A stretch of 64,000 nucleotides of DNA from positions 175,737-239,736 of the forward strand of contig NZ_BSPC01000011.1 in the NCBI RefSeq assembly GCF_030160835.1, written 5' to 3'. Source of the DNA: Labrys miyagiensis. GTDB taxonomy: Bacteria; Pseudomonadota; Alphaproteobacteria; Rhizobiales; Labraceae. A model generated the notes under the pieces. It searched no databases, was not told where the DNA came from, and saw only the letters and a program-made list of their open reading frames with translations. Below are positions 26,433 through 35,447 of this stretch, piece after piece. The translations under genes and the position numbers were made by a program. Positions within the stretch are counted from its first letter, which is position 1. Each line of letters opens with the position of its first letter.

Positions 26433-27452
26433 ATGAAGGTCGTGTTCAGCGAGGCCCAGAGGCGGCACGATCCGACCTTCTTCCTCTCCAGCGGTGCCCA
26501 GCGTCCCAATCCGGAAGTGCCGCGGCGTTGCGACATCCTGCTGGAGGCCGCGCTCGGGCTCGGCCTGGCCCAGGTCGCGCCCCCCGATACCGGCCTTGCG
26601 CCGGTCGCCGCCGTGCACACGCCGGACTACATCCATTTCCTGCGCCGCATCTATGAGCGCTGGCAGCATATCGAGGGCGCCTCGGCCGAGGTGATCCCCA
26701 ACATCCATCCCGACCGCCGCGAGGGCGCCTATCCTGCTTCCGCCGTCGGGCAAGCGGGCTACCACATGGCCGATACGGCCTGCCCGATCTCGGCTGAAAC
26801 CTATGAGGCCGCTCTGGCAAGCGCACACACGGCCTTCCATGCCGCGCAGCTCGTGCTCGGCGGCGAGCGGGCCGCCTATGCGCTCTGCCGTCCGCCCGGG
26901 CATCACGCCTTCGCCGATCTTGCGGGAGGCTTTTGCTATTTCAACAATTCCGGCATTGCTGCGCAGGCGCTGAGGGCGCGGCATGAGCGCGTCGCCATCC
27001 TCGATGTCGATCTTCATCACGGCAACGGCACGCAAGGCCTGTTCTACGGCCGGCGCGACGTCTACACCGTCTCCATCCATGCCGATCCCATCCGCTTCTA
27101 TCCCTTCTTCTGGGGCCATGCGGACGAGCGCGGCGAGGGCGAGGGGCTCGGCTACAATCTCAACCTGCCGCTCGCCCGCAAGACCGGCGACCAAGGCTTC
27201 CTCGCCGCCCTCGACAGGGCGCTGGAGCATATCGCCGCCTTCACGCCGGGCGCGCTGGTGGTGGCACTCGGGCTCGACGCCTTCGAGGGCGACCCCTTTG
27301 GCGGGCTCTCGGTGACCACGCCGGGTTTTGCCGCCATCGCCGGGCGCATCGCTGGGCTCGGCCTGCCGATGGTGATCGTCCAGGAAGGCGGCTATGTCTG
27401 CGATGAACTCGGCGCAAACCTCGCGAGCTTTCTAAAGCGTTTTGCGATTTGA
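26433..27452 (+). CDS. histone deacetylase-like amidohydrolase
   Basis: A 339-residue class II HDAC/acetylpolyamine amidohydrolase-like enzyme. The motifs are intact: RPPGHHA (residues 153-159, tandem His), DVDLHHGNGT (191-200, zinc ligands Asp193 and His195) and GLDAFEGDP with the third ligand. The insert SIHADPIRFYPFFWGHADER resembles acetylpolyamine amidohydrolases, so the substrate may be an acetylated polyamine or other N-acetyl compound. GGGAGG precedes ATG 26433. The last six codons lie inside an intergenic repeat (27431 onward), so the C-terminus may have been replaced by the repeat. Confidence 0.88.
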   Translation: MKVVFSEAQRRHDPTFFLSSGAQRPNPEVPRRCDILLEAALGLGLAQVAPPDTGLAPVAAVHTPDYIHFLRRIYERWQHIEGASAEVIPNIHPDRREGAYPASAVGQAGYHMADTACPISAETYEAALASAHTAFHAAQLVLGGERAAYALCRPPGHHAFADLAGGFCYFNNSGIAAQALRARHERVAILDVDLHHGNGTQGLFYGRRDVYTVSIHADPIRFYPFFWGHADERGEGEGLGYNLNLPLARKTGDQGFLAALDRALEHIAAFTPGALVVALGLDAFEGDPFGGLSVTTPGFAAIAGRIAGLGLPMVIVQEGGYVCDELGANLASFLKRFAI

Positions 27453-27487
27453 CGGAATCGTCAAGAATTGCAAAGGCGCGTCGAAAT
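27431..27487. repeat. about 100-bp class intergenic repeat, partial copy (end form)
   Basis: This segment matches, in reverse orientation, the repeat at 48000-48057 with only a handful of differences. It contains a hairpin (TTTGCGATTTGACG opposite CGTCAAGAATTGCAAA). It begins inside the last codons of the HDAC-like gene and supplies its stop codon. Confidence 0.75.
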
Positions 27488-27756
27488 AAAGATCCAAAGT
27501 AAAGCGGCGTCTACGCGTAGACGTCCTTTTGTATGGTCGAAGCCGTTATTGAAGATCCGCTAGGGAAATATCGATAGCGGCGTTTCCAGAGTCTGGAAGC
27601 GAGAATCGCCATCTCGGAAGGCATTCTTGGCCAAAAGCACGGCTTTATTGCCGCCTTTTAATCCTGAATGACCGTTTATGACATCAAATTGCCCGGCTGA
27701 GCGCGCATTCTTCCTGCTTCCTCGTATCTTGTCGAGGAAAGGTTGGAGACGGTCGG
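27453..27756. other. intergenic region with one perfect palindrome
   Basis: This 304-base gap holds the tail of the repeat and a 16-base perfect palindrome at 27508-27523 (CGTCTACGCGTAGACG) followed by TCCTTTT, which may be a terminator or an operator. No convincing gene is visible; a minus-strand open frame at 27560-27844 has no recognisable family. Confidence 0.5.
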
Positions 27757-27951
27757 ATGAACAGCTATCTTGAGGAGGCAGCCGCCCTCCTGGCTGCATT
27801 CTGGCTGCCCTATTTTTGGAAGATCCTGATGGCCGACGTCGCAATCGCGGTGGTCGTCCTGTCAGGCTATATCTGGCTGAGGCACGCGGAGCACTGCGTC
27901 TCTGCGCCCACCGAATTCAAGTGGACCGACAAGCGGCATCATCGCCGGTGA
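27757..27951 (+). CDS. small single-pass membrane protein, unknown
   Basis: A 64-residue protein with a strongly hydrophobic region (residues 9-40, including LLAAFWLPYFWKILMADVAIAVVV) and a basic, polar tail (FKWTDKRHHRR). GGAGACGG lies upstream of ATG 27757. I do not recognise it. It ends 10 bases before the 3' end of a convergent small gene. Confidence 0.5.
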   Translation: MNSYLEEAAALLAAFWLPYFWKILMADVAIAVVVLSGYIWLRHAEHCVSAPTEFKWTDKRHHRR

Positions 27952-27960
27952 GCGAAAGCG

Positions 27961-28197
27961 TCAATGCCGGACCACGCCCCCCGGCGCGGTCCTCGACATC
28001 CATGTCACCAGCGCCGAGCTGAACGAGGCAACCACCTCGCTGGCGATTGGTATGCGAATGATGGTGCCGCCTTCGAACTCGAACTCGGCGACCGCGAAAC
28101 GGCGATGATCCGGCGTGGTCAGGCCTCGAAACCGGGTCAGGAGCGGCGTGACGACCGGGCAATCATTGCCTTCATGCAGATCCGTGGGATTGCTCAT
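27961..28197 (-). CDS. small hypothetical protein
   Basis: A 78-residue protein starting MSNPTDLHEGNDCPVVTPLL, with a compact beta-rich pattern (RFAVAEFEFEGGTIIRIPIA). GGGTGG precedes ATG 28197; an in-frame ATG upstream would add about 13 residues. Function unknown. It resembles small conserved cytosolic proteins of Hyphomicrobiales, but I cannot name a family. Confidence 0.55.
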   Translation of the reverse strand: MSNPTDLHEGNDCPVVTPLLTRFRGLTTPDHRRFAVAEFEFEGGTIIRIPIASEVVASFSSALVTWMSRTAPGGVVRH

Positions 28198-28481
28198 CGC
28201 ACCACCCGATTCCGTATATGCATTGATCCCCATCTCGTATGGGGAAATCCTGTGACACGCCTGTGATTTAACAACAAGATTTTGAATCTTCATCCGATTT
28301 TACGAAACGTCAGCTCATGCGCGGAAGGTATCATGATGCCTGATGGCGTGGGGCTGGATGGCCTTGCCGATTTTGCGGATGGAATGTTGCAGCAGTGCAA
28401 CCTGAGCGAGATGTCAAGCGGCTTGCGCAGGGCGGGCCGCAACTATACCGTGAAGATGGAAGATCCTGGAGCTATTCTGCA

Positions 28482-29972
28482 ATGTCCCTGGACAAGAAAC
28501 TGCAGTCTCCAACCACCGGCAGGTCCGGATCGGGGTCTCTTTGTCAATATAAGGGCTGGCTGTATCTTCACGTCGAAGGGGAGCCTTATGATCGGGGCTG
28601 GCATCACGGCTTTCTTCTTGCCGCAGAGATAAGAAGTGCACTGGACAGTATCAGCGCATTATTATGGCAGGATACGGGGCTGCCCTTCTCCTGGTATGCT
28701 GCCAATGCCCGCGCGATGTGGCTCGACCGCCTGGCTGGTGACGACCAGGGCAGGCTGGCGGACGGTTCCGGCCGCGCGGCGATCGAGGAACTGCGCGGCA
28801 TCGTCGATGGGGCGAACGCCAATCGCGCGGCCGATGCTGCCGAGATCACCATCGACGAAATTCTGGGCTGGAACGGCTATCCCGAACTGATCTGCCAATG
28901 GCTGCCGGCAGTGATGTCCGGGGCGCTCAAGCCGGCCGTCCCTGTTCCTGGCGATCCCGGTCGCCTGGAAAAGATCGTCGCCAGCGGACGCTTTTCGACG
29001 GTTCATCATTTCCACCCACACCATTGCAGCGCCTTCATCGCCACGGGGGCCTGGACCGGGGATGGGGAGATCGTGGCGGCGCACACGACATGGCAACGCT
29101 TTGCCAACGGCGATTTCTACAACGTCGTCATCCACTTGGTGCCGCCGACGGGCGAGGGGATGCCGATCCTCATGCAGAGCGTGCCGGGCTATATCGCCAG
29201 CAGCATGGATTTCGGCCTCAATGCGGCCGGGCTCGTCGTCACCTCCACCTCGATCTCGGCGTCCGGCTTCGATCCGGAGGGATTGCCCTATTTCTTCAGG
29301 GCGCGCCGCGCCGGCCAGCGTGCGGCAACGATCGAAAATTGGGTCGAGCTGTTCCGGCAGGGCAACAATGGCGGTTACGCCAATAGCTGGCTGCTGGCAG
29401 AGGCTCCGAGCCGGCGCATTGCCGCCTACGAACTCACCAAGGCCCACGAGGAGTTGCAGCCACCGCTCACTTCAGGGGCCTATTGCAGTTGTAACATCCC
29501 GCTGTCGGTGCCGATCCGGGTGCTCGACACCGGCGGCTCTGGATACGACAACATCCTTGAAAGCGGCGGGCGACGCGTCCGGTTCGACCAACTGATGGCC
29601 GAGCACAAGGGCCGCATCGACGCCTCCGTTGCCCGCGCCATCCTGGCCGACCATCGCGACCTCTACACTTGCAACGACCTGCCGAGCGGGCGTACGATCT
29701 GCGGCCATATCGATGTGGATCCCGGCAATTTCGGCGGCGGCCACGCTCCCTACTATCCCTGGGGTTCCCTCGACGGCAAGGTGACCACCGGGGCCATGGC
29801 AAGGGAATTGTCGCTGCAGGGACGCTGGGGGCGGGCGTGCGGCACGCCGTTCCAGGCCTCGGCTTTCTTCGCGCGCGCGCCCCAATATGACTGGATGAGG
29901 ACTCTGACCCGCGATCGGCCGAGCCAACCCTATTGCCTCTTCCGGGCAGGTGGAGAGCCGATCGGCCTCTAA
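28482..29972 (+). CDS. C45-type Ntn hydrolase / acyltransferase-like protein
   Basis: A 496-residue protein. The segment HHCSAFIATGAWTGDGEIVA, followed by AHTTWQRF, fits the autocatalytic N-terminal nucleophile family that includes C45 peptidases, acid ceramidase-like and phospholipase B-like proteins; the Cys of HHCSAF is the predicted nucleophile exposed by self-cleavage. Later family-like parts are SVPGYIASSMDFGLNAAGLV and YANSWLLAE. The substrate may be an amide, but this is inference. The start ATG 28482 has GGAG ten bases upstream; a GTG at 28395 would give a longer form. No signal peptide is apparent. Confidence 0.7.
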   Translation: MSLDKKLQSPTTGRSGSGSLCQYKGWLYLHVEGEPYDRGWHHGFLLAAEIRSALDSISALLWQDTGLPFSWYAANARAMWLDRLAGDDQGRLADGSGRAAIEELRGIVDGANANRAADAAEITIDEILGWNGYPELICQWLPAVMSGALKPAVPVPGDPGRLEKIVASGRFSTVHHFHPHHCSAFIATGAWTGDGEIVAAHTTWQRFANGDFYNVVIHLVPPTGEGMPILMQSVPGYIASSMDFGLNAAGLVVTSTSISASGFDPEGLPYFFRARRAGQRAATIENWVELFRQGNNGGYANSWLLAEAPSRRIAAYELTKAHEELQPPLTSGAYCSCNIPLSVPIRVLDTGGSGYDNILESGGRRVRFDQLMAEHKGRIDASVARAILADHRDLYTCNDLPSGRTICGHIDVDPGNFGGGHAPYYPWGSLDGKVTTGAMARELSLQGRWGRACGTPFQASAFFARAPQYDWMRTLTRDRPSQPYCLFRAGGEPIGL

Positions 29973-30323
29973 TCTTTCGGTTTTAAATAATTTTGATCGT
30001 TTCTTGAGGGTTGTGCTTATAAATTGGGCATTCTGGCCGTCGGAGCGCAGTTGTGAAGGCGTTGTTGCCGGCATTACACTCCGCATGGGCTGGTTTCAAT
30101 TGCCCTTCAGTTTTGAATTTCGCTATTTGGATAAGAAGGGCTTTCGCAAAAATTGAGAATAAGTATGCTGTCTTGATTCCATGCTGGAGTAAAATGGTTG
30201 TCAGGTTGAAATTTGCTGTACTGCCTTCCGATTTTGGTAATGGTGGAAGATTGTTCGTATCAATATCGTCCCTGTCGTAACAAATGTGCCGTGTGACCTT
30301 TCAATTCGCGGAGATGAGCTGCC
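29973..30323. other. AT-rich intergenic region, no gene seen
   Basis: This stretch of 351 bases has visibly lower GC than its neighbours and several short open frames, none protein-like. It probably contains the promoter of the exported heme-motif protein gene at 30324. Confidence 0.5.
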
Positions 30324-31796
30324 ATGTCAGCCTGGAGACGAGCCTTAAGATATAGTATACGTGACCTGGGATTGGCCGCGGTCCTGATTTTCACCGGCTT
30401 TCTCTGGGTAATGCCGGACGCCTTTGCTGCGGATCCCTTTGCCGCCAACAATGGTCTCTACCCAACCGCGCAGGAGTGGCAGGGTCCCTACCGTGTCTCC
30501 AACTACAATTATCCGGAGACGGCGGAGAGTGCGTGGCTCAAAAAACTCGAAGACCTCAGGCAAAAGCAGCCGCAGTTGCGTGGCAAGCTCACACCGGACA
30601 CGGCCGGGCTCTACGTCGATGCGCTGAAGCAGTTCCTCGAGCCTTCGATGGAAGCGATGATCGACAGGCCGGACAAGTTCGACCCGGCGGCGACCAACTG
30701 GTACAGCATGCCCTGGACTGGGGAAGGCAGCCCCACGAGCACCGGCGCCACCGATTCCACCAGTGGGCGCGAGGCCATCCTCGGCTCCTTCTCCGGGCAG
30801 GTCATCCAGGGCAGCAGTTTCAAGCTACAAGCCATGGCCATGATGCTGAAGACCGGGCAGCAGATGCAGCTGGCCTATCCCGACCTGCTCGCGGATATGC
30901 AGAACCATACCGTCATCTACTACGATCCCGTCGCAGCCCTGATGCTTCGCAAGGTCTGGGCCGATCCCTTGAATCCCAATGCCCGGGCTGCTGACTTTCC
31001 CGAGGGGGCCCTCGTCATCAAGGCCGGTGCGGTGACGGCCACCGAGAGCCAGTGGCCGGTGGTCAAGGGCTCGGCCATCTGGCACGTGTTCCGGCCGCCC
31101 TTCCAGCCCTATAATGATCCCAATCCTCCCTCCAATACGCCGAAGGTGACGGAACTGCGCGTGCTGCAGTTCGATGCCATCGTGAAGGATTCCATCGCCT
31201 CACCCGACACCGGGTGGGTGTTCATCACCTGGGTCTATAAGTTCAATGCGCCCGGCCCACGGCCTTGGGACCGGCTGGTGGCGCTGGGCGCCATGTGGGG
31301 CAACGATCCCGAACTTGCCCAATATCCCGATGGCGTCGGCCCTTCGGGCAAGCTGCAGGAGACCTGGATCAATCCAGACGCTCCCGACTATGCCAGGAAG
31401 ACCCTGGGGTGGGGCGGCCGGTTGTCGGGGCCCATCGACGTGTCCCTGCGCCATGGCATCGTGTTCACCAACGGCCAGATTCCCGGCAGTGGCGTGCGCG
31501 CTTCCTCGTGCATGAGCTGCCACGGCACGTCGCAATATCCTTTCGTCGCCAATCTCTATCCCTCGCCCAACAAGATCTTCCCGAAGGACGGCGACACCTT
31601 CCTGCTCTATCCGCCGGGTTCGCGCGAATGGTCGTGGTGGTTCGCCAACCGGCCAGGCAAGGAGGCGCAGAACAAGGCCAACGACGTCAGTGCGGTCGGG
31701 CTCGACTACGATATGCTGTTGACCTTCGCCCTGAGTAATTTCAACAATGCGTCGGGTCATCCGGCGCTCGTCCAGCCCCGTTTCAGGGTGCATTGA
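30324..31796 (+). CDS. exported protein with a single CxxCH heme motif
   Basis: A 490-residue protein with a signal peptide (VLIFTGFLWVMPDAFAADPF, cleavage near residue 36). One heme c motif, CMSCH, is at residues 396-400 (SSCMSCHGTSQYPF), so a covalently bound heme in the periplasm is likely. The remainder is rich in Trp/Tyr/Pro and does not match a cytochrome family I know. GGAG lies ten bases upstream of the ATG. Only 22 bases separate it from the cyclase-ATPase gene, so the two are probably cotranscribed; a sensory or redox role is inference. Confidence 0.7.
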   Translation: MSAWRRALRYSIRDLGLAAVLIFTGFLWVMPDAFAADPFAANNGLYPTAQEWQGPYRVSNYNYPETAESAWLKKLEDLRQKQPQLRGKLTPDTAGLYVDALKQFLEPSMEAMIDRPDKFDPAATNWYSMPWTGEGSPTSTGATDSTSGREAILGSFSGQVIQGSSFKLQAMAMMLKTGQQMQLAYPDLLADMQNHTVIYYDPVAALMLRKVWADPLNPNARAADFPEGALVIKAGAVTATESQWPVVKGSAIWHVFRPPFQPYNDPNPPSNTPKVTELRVLQFDAIVKDSIASPDTGWVFITWVYKFNAPGPRPWDRLVALGAMWGNDPELAQYPDGVGPSGKLQETWINPDAPDYARKTLGWGGRLSGPIDVSLRHGIVFTNGQIPGSGVRASSCMSCHGTSQYPFVANLYPSPNKIFPKDGDTFLLYPPGSREWSWWFANRPGKEAQNKANDVSAVGLDYDMLLTFALSNFNNASGHPALVQPRFRVH

Positions 31797-31818
31797 TGGT
31801 TGCGGAGGTGCCAGGCGC

Positions 31819-34800
31819 GTGAGCAGGATCTGCCGGGAATGTCTCTATGTGAATGCCGCCGCGGCACGCTTCTGCGGTGGCTGTGGCGTTCGTCTCGAGG
31901 AGGAGGCGCCGCTGCCGGTGCTTGAAAAGGCTCCGGACGGGAGGGCGGCCAATGTGGCGCAGCTCTCCTTCGGCGAACGCCGCCTCCTGACCGTGCTCTT
32001 CGCCGATGTGGTGGGCGCCACCCAGCTCGTCGACAGGATGGATCCCGAGGATCTCGTCGACCTGATGGACGGCTACCAGAGCACCATCACCGCCGTGGCC
32101 GCGCGTCATCGCGGCGTTGTCAGCGCGCGGCTCGGCGATGGCATGCGCATCCTGTTCGGCCATCCCGTCGCGCTGGAGGACGCCGCCCATGCGGCCGTGC
32201 GCGCAGGCCTCGATATCGTGCGTGCCGTCGAGAATCTGGGCGAGCAGTTCGGAGCGCCCGAGGATGTGGCGCTCCAGGTCCGGGTCGGTATTGCCACCGG
32301 CACGGTCGTTGCCTCCCAGAAGAATGCGGCCGAGGGCCTGGAGGACAATCTCGTCGGTTCCCCGCTCAATCTTGCGGCCCGCCTGCAGCATGTCGCGCCG
32401 CCCAATGGCGTGGTGATCGCCGAGTCGACCTACAAGCTGGTCTCGACCTCCTTCGCGCTCCGCGACATCGGCCTGCACGATCTCAAGGGCTTCCAGCAGC
32501 GCGCCCGCGTGTTTGTGGTGGGTGGGGAAATCCGCGACCAGAGCCGCTTCGAGCGCCGGCTGCGCCAGGCTCGCACGCCGATGATCAACCGGGCCCATGA
32601 GCAGGAGATCCTGGCGCAATGCTGGGCGCGTGCGCGCCAGGGCCAGTCCGAATTCGTCTCCATCTATGGCGAGGCCGGTATCGGCAAGTCCCGCCTTGCC
32701 AATGCCCTCACCGAGCGGCTGGCGGACGAGCCGCATCTGGTGCTGTGGATGCAGTGCCAATCCACTTTGGTGAACACGGCCCTGCATCCGCATATCGACC
32801 TGCTCGAACGTATCTGCGGCATCGAGGCGGATGACGGACCGCCGGCCCGCATTGCCAAGCTGCGCACGTTGCTGAGCGATGAGGACGAGGAAAGCGAGGA
32901 GGCCCTCGCCTTGCTGGCGCCTCTCCTGTCGATCCCGCCCGGCCCGGATGTGCCCCGTCTCGTGATGAGCCCGCATCTGCAGCAGCAGCGCACCTTCGAT
33001 TTGCTGCTGCGCCTGCTGACGAGCGCCGCCGCCCGGGCGCCGGTGCTGCTCATCTATGAGGACCTGCACTGGATGGATCCCTCCTCGGGAGCCCTGGCGG
33101 CGCAGATCGCCAGCCAGGCGCGGGCCGCGCCCCTGATGGTGGTCGGCACCTCCAGGCCTGGCCGTCCCTTCCCCTGGGGCGAGGGGCGCAATGTCACCAC
33201 CCTCAATCTCGGCAGGATGAGCAGCAGCGAAAGTGCCGCCATCGTTTCCTCCTTTACGGCCGGATCGAGCCTTGCGCCCAAGGTGGTCTCCCGCATCGTC
33301 GCCCATACCGATGGCGTGCCGCTCTTCGTCGAGGAGATGACCCGCATGATCGTCGATGCCGGCCAGGACGGCGTCGATTCCGACCTGCCCGAGACCCTGC
33401 GCGACCTGCTCACCGAAAGGCTCGACAGGCTGGGCCGAGCCAAGACCGTCGCGCAAATCGGCGCGGTGATCGGGCGCGAGTTCCCCGTCGAGCTGGTGGC
33501 CGCGGTCGCGCGCGTCCCGGCGGCCTCCCTCGCGGACGAGATCACGCAACTGCTCGAATCCGGCCTGGTCACCGGCTCCGAGGAGAGCGATGTGCTGGCG
33601 TTCAAGCACGCACTGGTGCAGGACGCGGCCTATTCCTCCCTGCTGGCCCGCGATCGCCGCGAGTTGCATGCCCGCGTCGCCGCGCAGCTGATAGCGGATG
33701 CCGAGAACAGCGTACCGGATTCGCCCGAACTGGTGGCGCGTCATCTCAAGGCGGCGGGCGATCCGCTGGCTGCGGCGCAATGGTGGTTGCGCGCCGGCGT
33801 GCAGGCCATCCAGCATGGCGGCGTGGCCGAAGCCGTGGCGCATCTCGAGACGGGCCTGGAGGGCCTCGGCGAGGCGAAGCAGGGGGAGGCGCGGCAACTG
33901 GCGGAACTCGATCTGCTGGCGCTGCTGGGCCCGGCCCAGATGGTGCGGAACGGGCCGGGCAGCCCGCTGTTCGGGGATGTGCAGCGGCGCGCCTTCGACA
34001 CCATGAAGCTCCTGCCAGGCCAGCCGGCCCAGTTCCCGGTTACCTACGGCCTCGCGCTCTTCCACTGGGCGCGCACCGAGCTCGATCTCGCCGAACGCCT
34101 GGCGCTGGAACTGGTGGCGACGGCGCAGACGCAGCCGACGCCTGAATTCGTCATGGCCGGCAACAACATGCTCGCCATGGTGCTCTTCCACGCCGGCCGG
34201 CCTCAGGAGAGCCGCCGCCTGCTGCAGCAATCGGTGGGCCTTTACGATCCGCCCGAACATGGCGGGCTCTATCCGCGCTACATGATGGATTTCGGGGTGT
34301 TCGGGCGCTTCTATCTTGCTCTGGCGAGCTTCGCCTGCGGCGATGCCGAGACGGCGCGGGCCCTGGTGAAGGAAGCCCTGCCGCTGGCCGAACAGCTGCA
34401 GCAGCCCCATTCCCAAGGCTTCGCCATGCTGGCGAATTTCGTGATCGCCTGCATGCGCCGCGACATGGAGCATGCCCTGTTTTATGCCGAGCGCTGCATT
34501 GACTTCTCCGGCGAGCAGGGCTTTCCCGAATTCGTCGCCATGGCCACCATCGTCAAGGGCTGGGTGATCGCGCATCGGGGTTATATCGCCGAGGGACTGC
34601 CGATGCTCGAGCGGGGCATCGCGCTTTGGAAGACCACCGGCTTCGAAGCCTGGCAAGCCTGGTTCGGCGCGCTCAGGGCCGAGCTCCTGGTGAAGGCCGG
34701 CAGGGGCGGGGAGGCGCTCGAGGAGATCGCGGCTCAGGAAGCGCGCATCGCCCGCAACGGCGAGCGGCAGTTCGCCAGCATCCTGGAGGTCACCAAGGCG

Positions 34801-35037
34801 CAGGCCCTCGAACTCGAAGGCGCCGCGCCCGAGCTGATCGGCAGCACCTATGACAGGGCGCTCGACATCGCCAGGAGCCAGCAGGCGAAGGGCTGGCACT
34901 TCCTGGTCTCCACCGCCCATGCCGGCTGGATCCAGCGCGTCGGCCAGTTCAAGCAGGCACGCCTGCTTCTCGCCGGCGCCATCGCGCTTCTTCCAGCCGG
35001 TGTGGTACCGGCGGATCTGATTGCGGATTGGCTGTGA
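31819..35037 (+). CDS. adenylate/guanylate cyclase-AAA ATPase-TPR regulator
   Basis: A 1,072-residue multidomain protein. An N-terminal zinc ribbon carries Cys5, Cys8, Cys19 and Cys22. The class III cyclase domain (about 50-235) keeps metal residues Asp63 (LFADVVG) and Asp107 (RLGDGM) and NLAARL. An AAA/STAND ATPase follows, with Walker A GEAGIGKS (284-291) and LLIYEDLHWMD as Walker B. The C-terminal half is helical and TPR-like. Such proteins combine second-messenger synthesis with NTP-driven sensing. GTG 31819 has GGAGG ten bases upstream; the longer frame from 31747 overlaps the upstream gene and is unlikely. Confidence 0.88.
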   Translation: MSRICRECLYVNAAAARFCGGCGVRLEEEAPLPVLEKAPDGRAANVAQLSFGERRLLTVLFADVVGATQLVDRMDPEDLVDLMDGYQSTITAVAARHRGVVSARLGDGMRILFGHPVALEDAAHAAVRAGLDIVRAVENLGEQFGAPEDVALQVRVGIATGTVVASQKNAAEGLEDNLVGSPLNLAARLQHVAPPNGVVIAESTYKLVSTSFALRDIGLHDLKGFQQRARVFVVGGEIRDQSRFERRLRQARTPMINRAHEQEILAQCWARARQGQSEFVSIYGEAGIGKSRLANALTERLADEPHLVLWMQCQSTLVNTALHPHIDLLERICGIEADDGPPARIAKLRTLLSDEDEESEEALALLAPLLSIPPGPDVPRLVMSPHLQQQRTFDLLLRLLTSAAARAPVLLIYEDLHWMDPSSGALAAQIASQARAAPLMVVGTSRPGRPFPWGEGRNVTTLNLGRMSSSESAAIVSSFTAGSSLAPKVVSRIVAHTDGVPLFVEEMTRMIVDAGQDGVDSDLPETLRDLLTERLDRLGRAKTVAQIGAVIGREFPVELVAAVARVPAASLADEITQLLESGLVTGSEESDVLAFKHALVQDAAYSSLLARDRRELHARVAAQLIADAENSVPDSPELVARHLKAAGDPLAAAQWWLRAGVQAIQHGGVAEAVAHLETGLEGLGEAKQGEARQLAELDLLALLGPAQMVRNGPGSPLFGDVQRRAFDTMKLLPGQPAQFPVTYGLALFHWARTELDLAERLALELVATAQTQPTPEFVMAGNNMLAMVLFHAGRPQESRRLLQQSVGLYDPPEHGGLYPRYMMDFGVFGRFYLALASFACGDAETARALVKEALPLAEQLQQPHSQGFAMLANFVIACMRRDMEHALFYAERCIDFSGEQGFPEFVAMATIVKGWVIAHRGYIAEGLPMLERGIALWKTTGFEAWQAWFGALRAELLVKAGRGGEALEEIAAQEARIARNGERQFASILEVTKAQALELEGAAPELIGSTYDRALDIARSQQAKGWHFLVSTAHAGWIQRVGQFKQARLLLAGAIALLPAGVVPADLIADWL

Positions 35038-35229
35038 AGGAAATCCGAACGTTCGTGCGTTTTGCCGTGCGTTTTCGTTGGAGCCGGGCAAAACAAGGCG
35101 ATGAGAGAGGGGGTGCGCTGAAGGTATGATCAAGAACCATACCTTTGGCATGGCCCCCGATCTTGACCACCGCGCCGCGCCGGCATCATAAATTTGTCTG
35201 ACAAGAAGAAATATTGAGGGCCTGGCACG

Positions 35230-35328
35230 GTGATAATAGACGGTTCGACTCCACTGACATTGACGATTGGGATTCTGCTTGCTGCTTCGCTGGTTGCGGC
35301 GATCCTGGTGCGCGTATCCGATCACTGA
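35230..35328 (+). CDS. possible 32-residue single-pass membrane protein
   Basis: A GTG-started frame with GAGGG nine bases upstream encodes a 32-residue peptide. Residues ~9-26 (LTLTIGILLAASLVAAIL) are a clean membrane segment ending in Arg-Val-Ser-Asp-His. Many bacterial small membrane proteins look like this, but there is no homology evidence available to me. Confidence 0.4.
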   Translation: MIIDGSTPLTLTIGILLAASLVAAILVRVSDH

Positions 35329-35344
35329 GCCACTCGCGAACTTG

Positions 35345-35447
35345 GAGCGTTTTACTTTCAGATCGAATCACCAGGAATCGCAAAATGCTTCTGATACCAG
35401 TGAGTTAATTTCGAAATCCGCTCCTGCCTGAACGCATTTCGCTCTAG
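35345..35447. repeat. 103-bp intergenic repeat, copy 1
   Basis: It matches the element at 37400-37502 at 95 of 103 positions by direct comparison. The ends are roughly inverted (GAGCGTTTTAC... and ...GCATTTCGCTCTAG), and AT-rich inner parts can fold. It resembles non-autonomous repeats common in Hyphomicrobiales. Confidence 0.85.

Noticed and set aside
27560-27844. 94-codon minus-strand frame in the gap after the HDAC-like gene
   Set aside because: It overlaps the small membrane protein gene, has no ribosome site of note and no recognisable family, although part of it looks protein-like.
31783-35325. 1,180-codon open frame on the minus strand opposite the cyclase-ATPase gene
   Set aside because: It is antisense to a gene with intact cyclase and ATPase motifs. 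The translation is rich in His/Arg/Gly/Leu and lacks any family pattern, a usual side effect of high GC at third positions.
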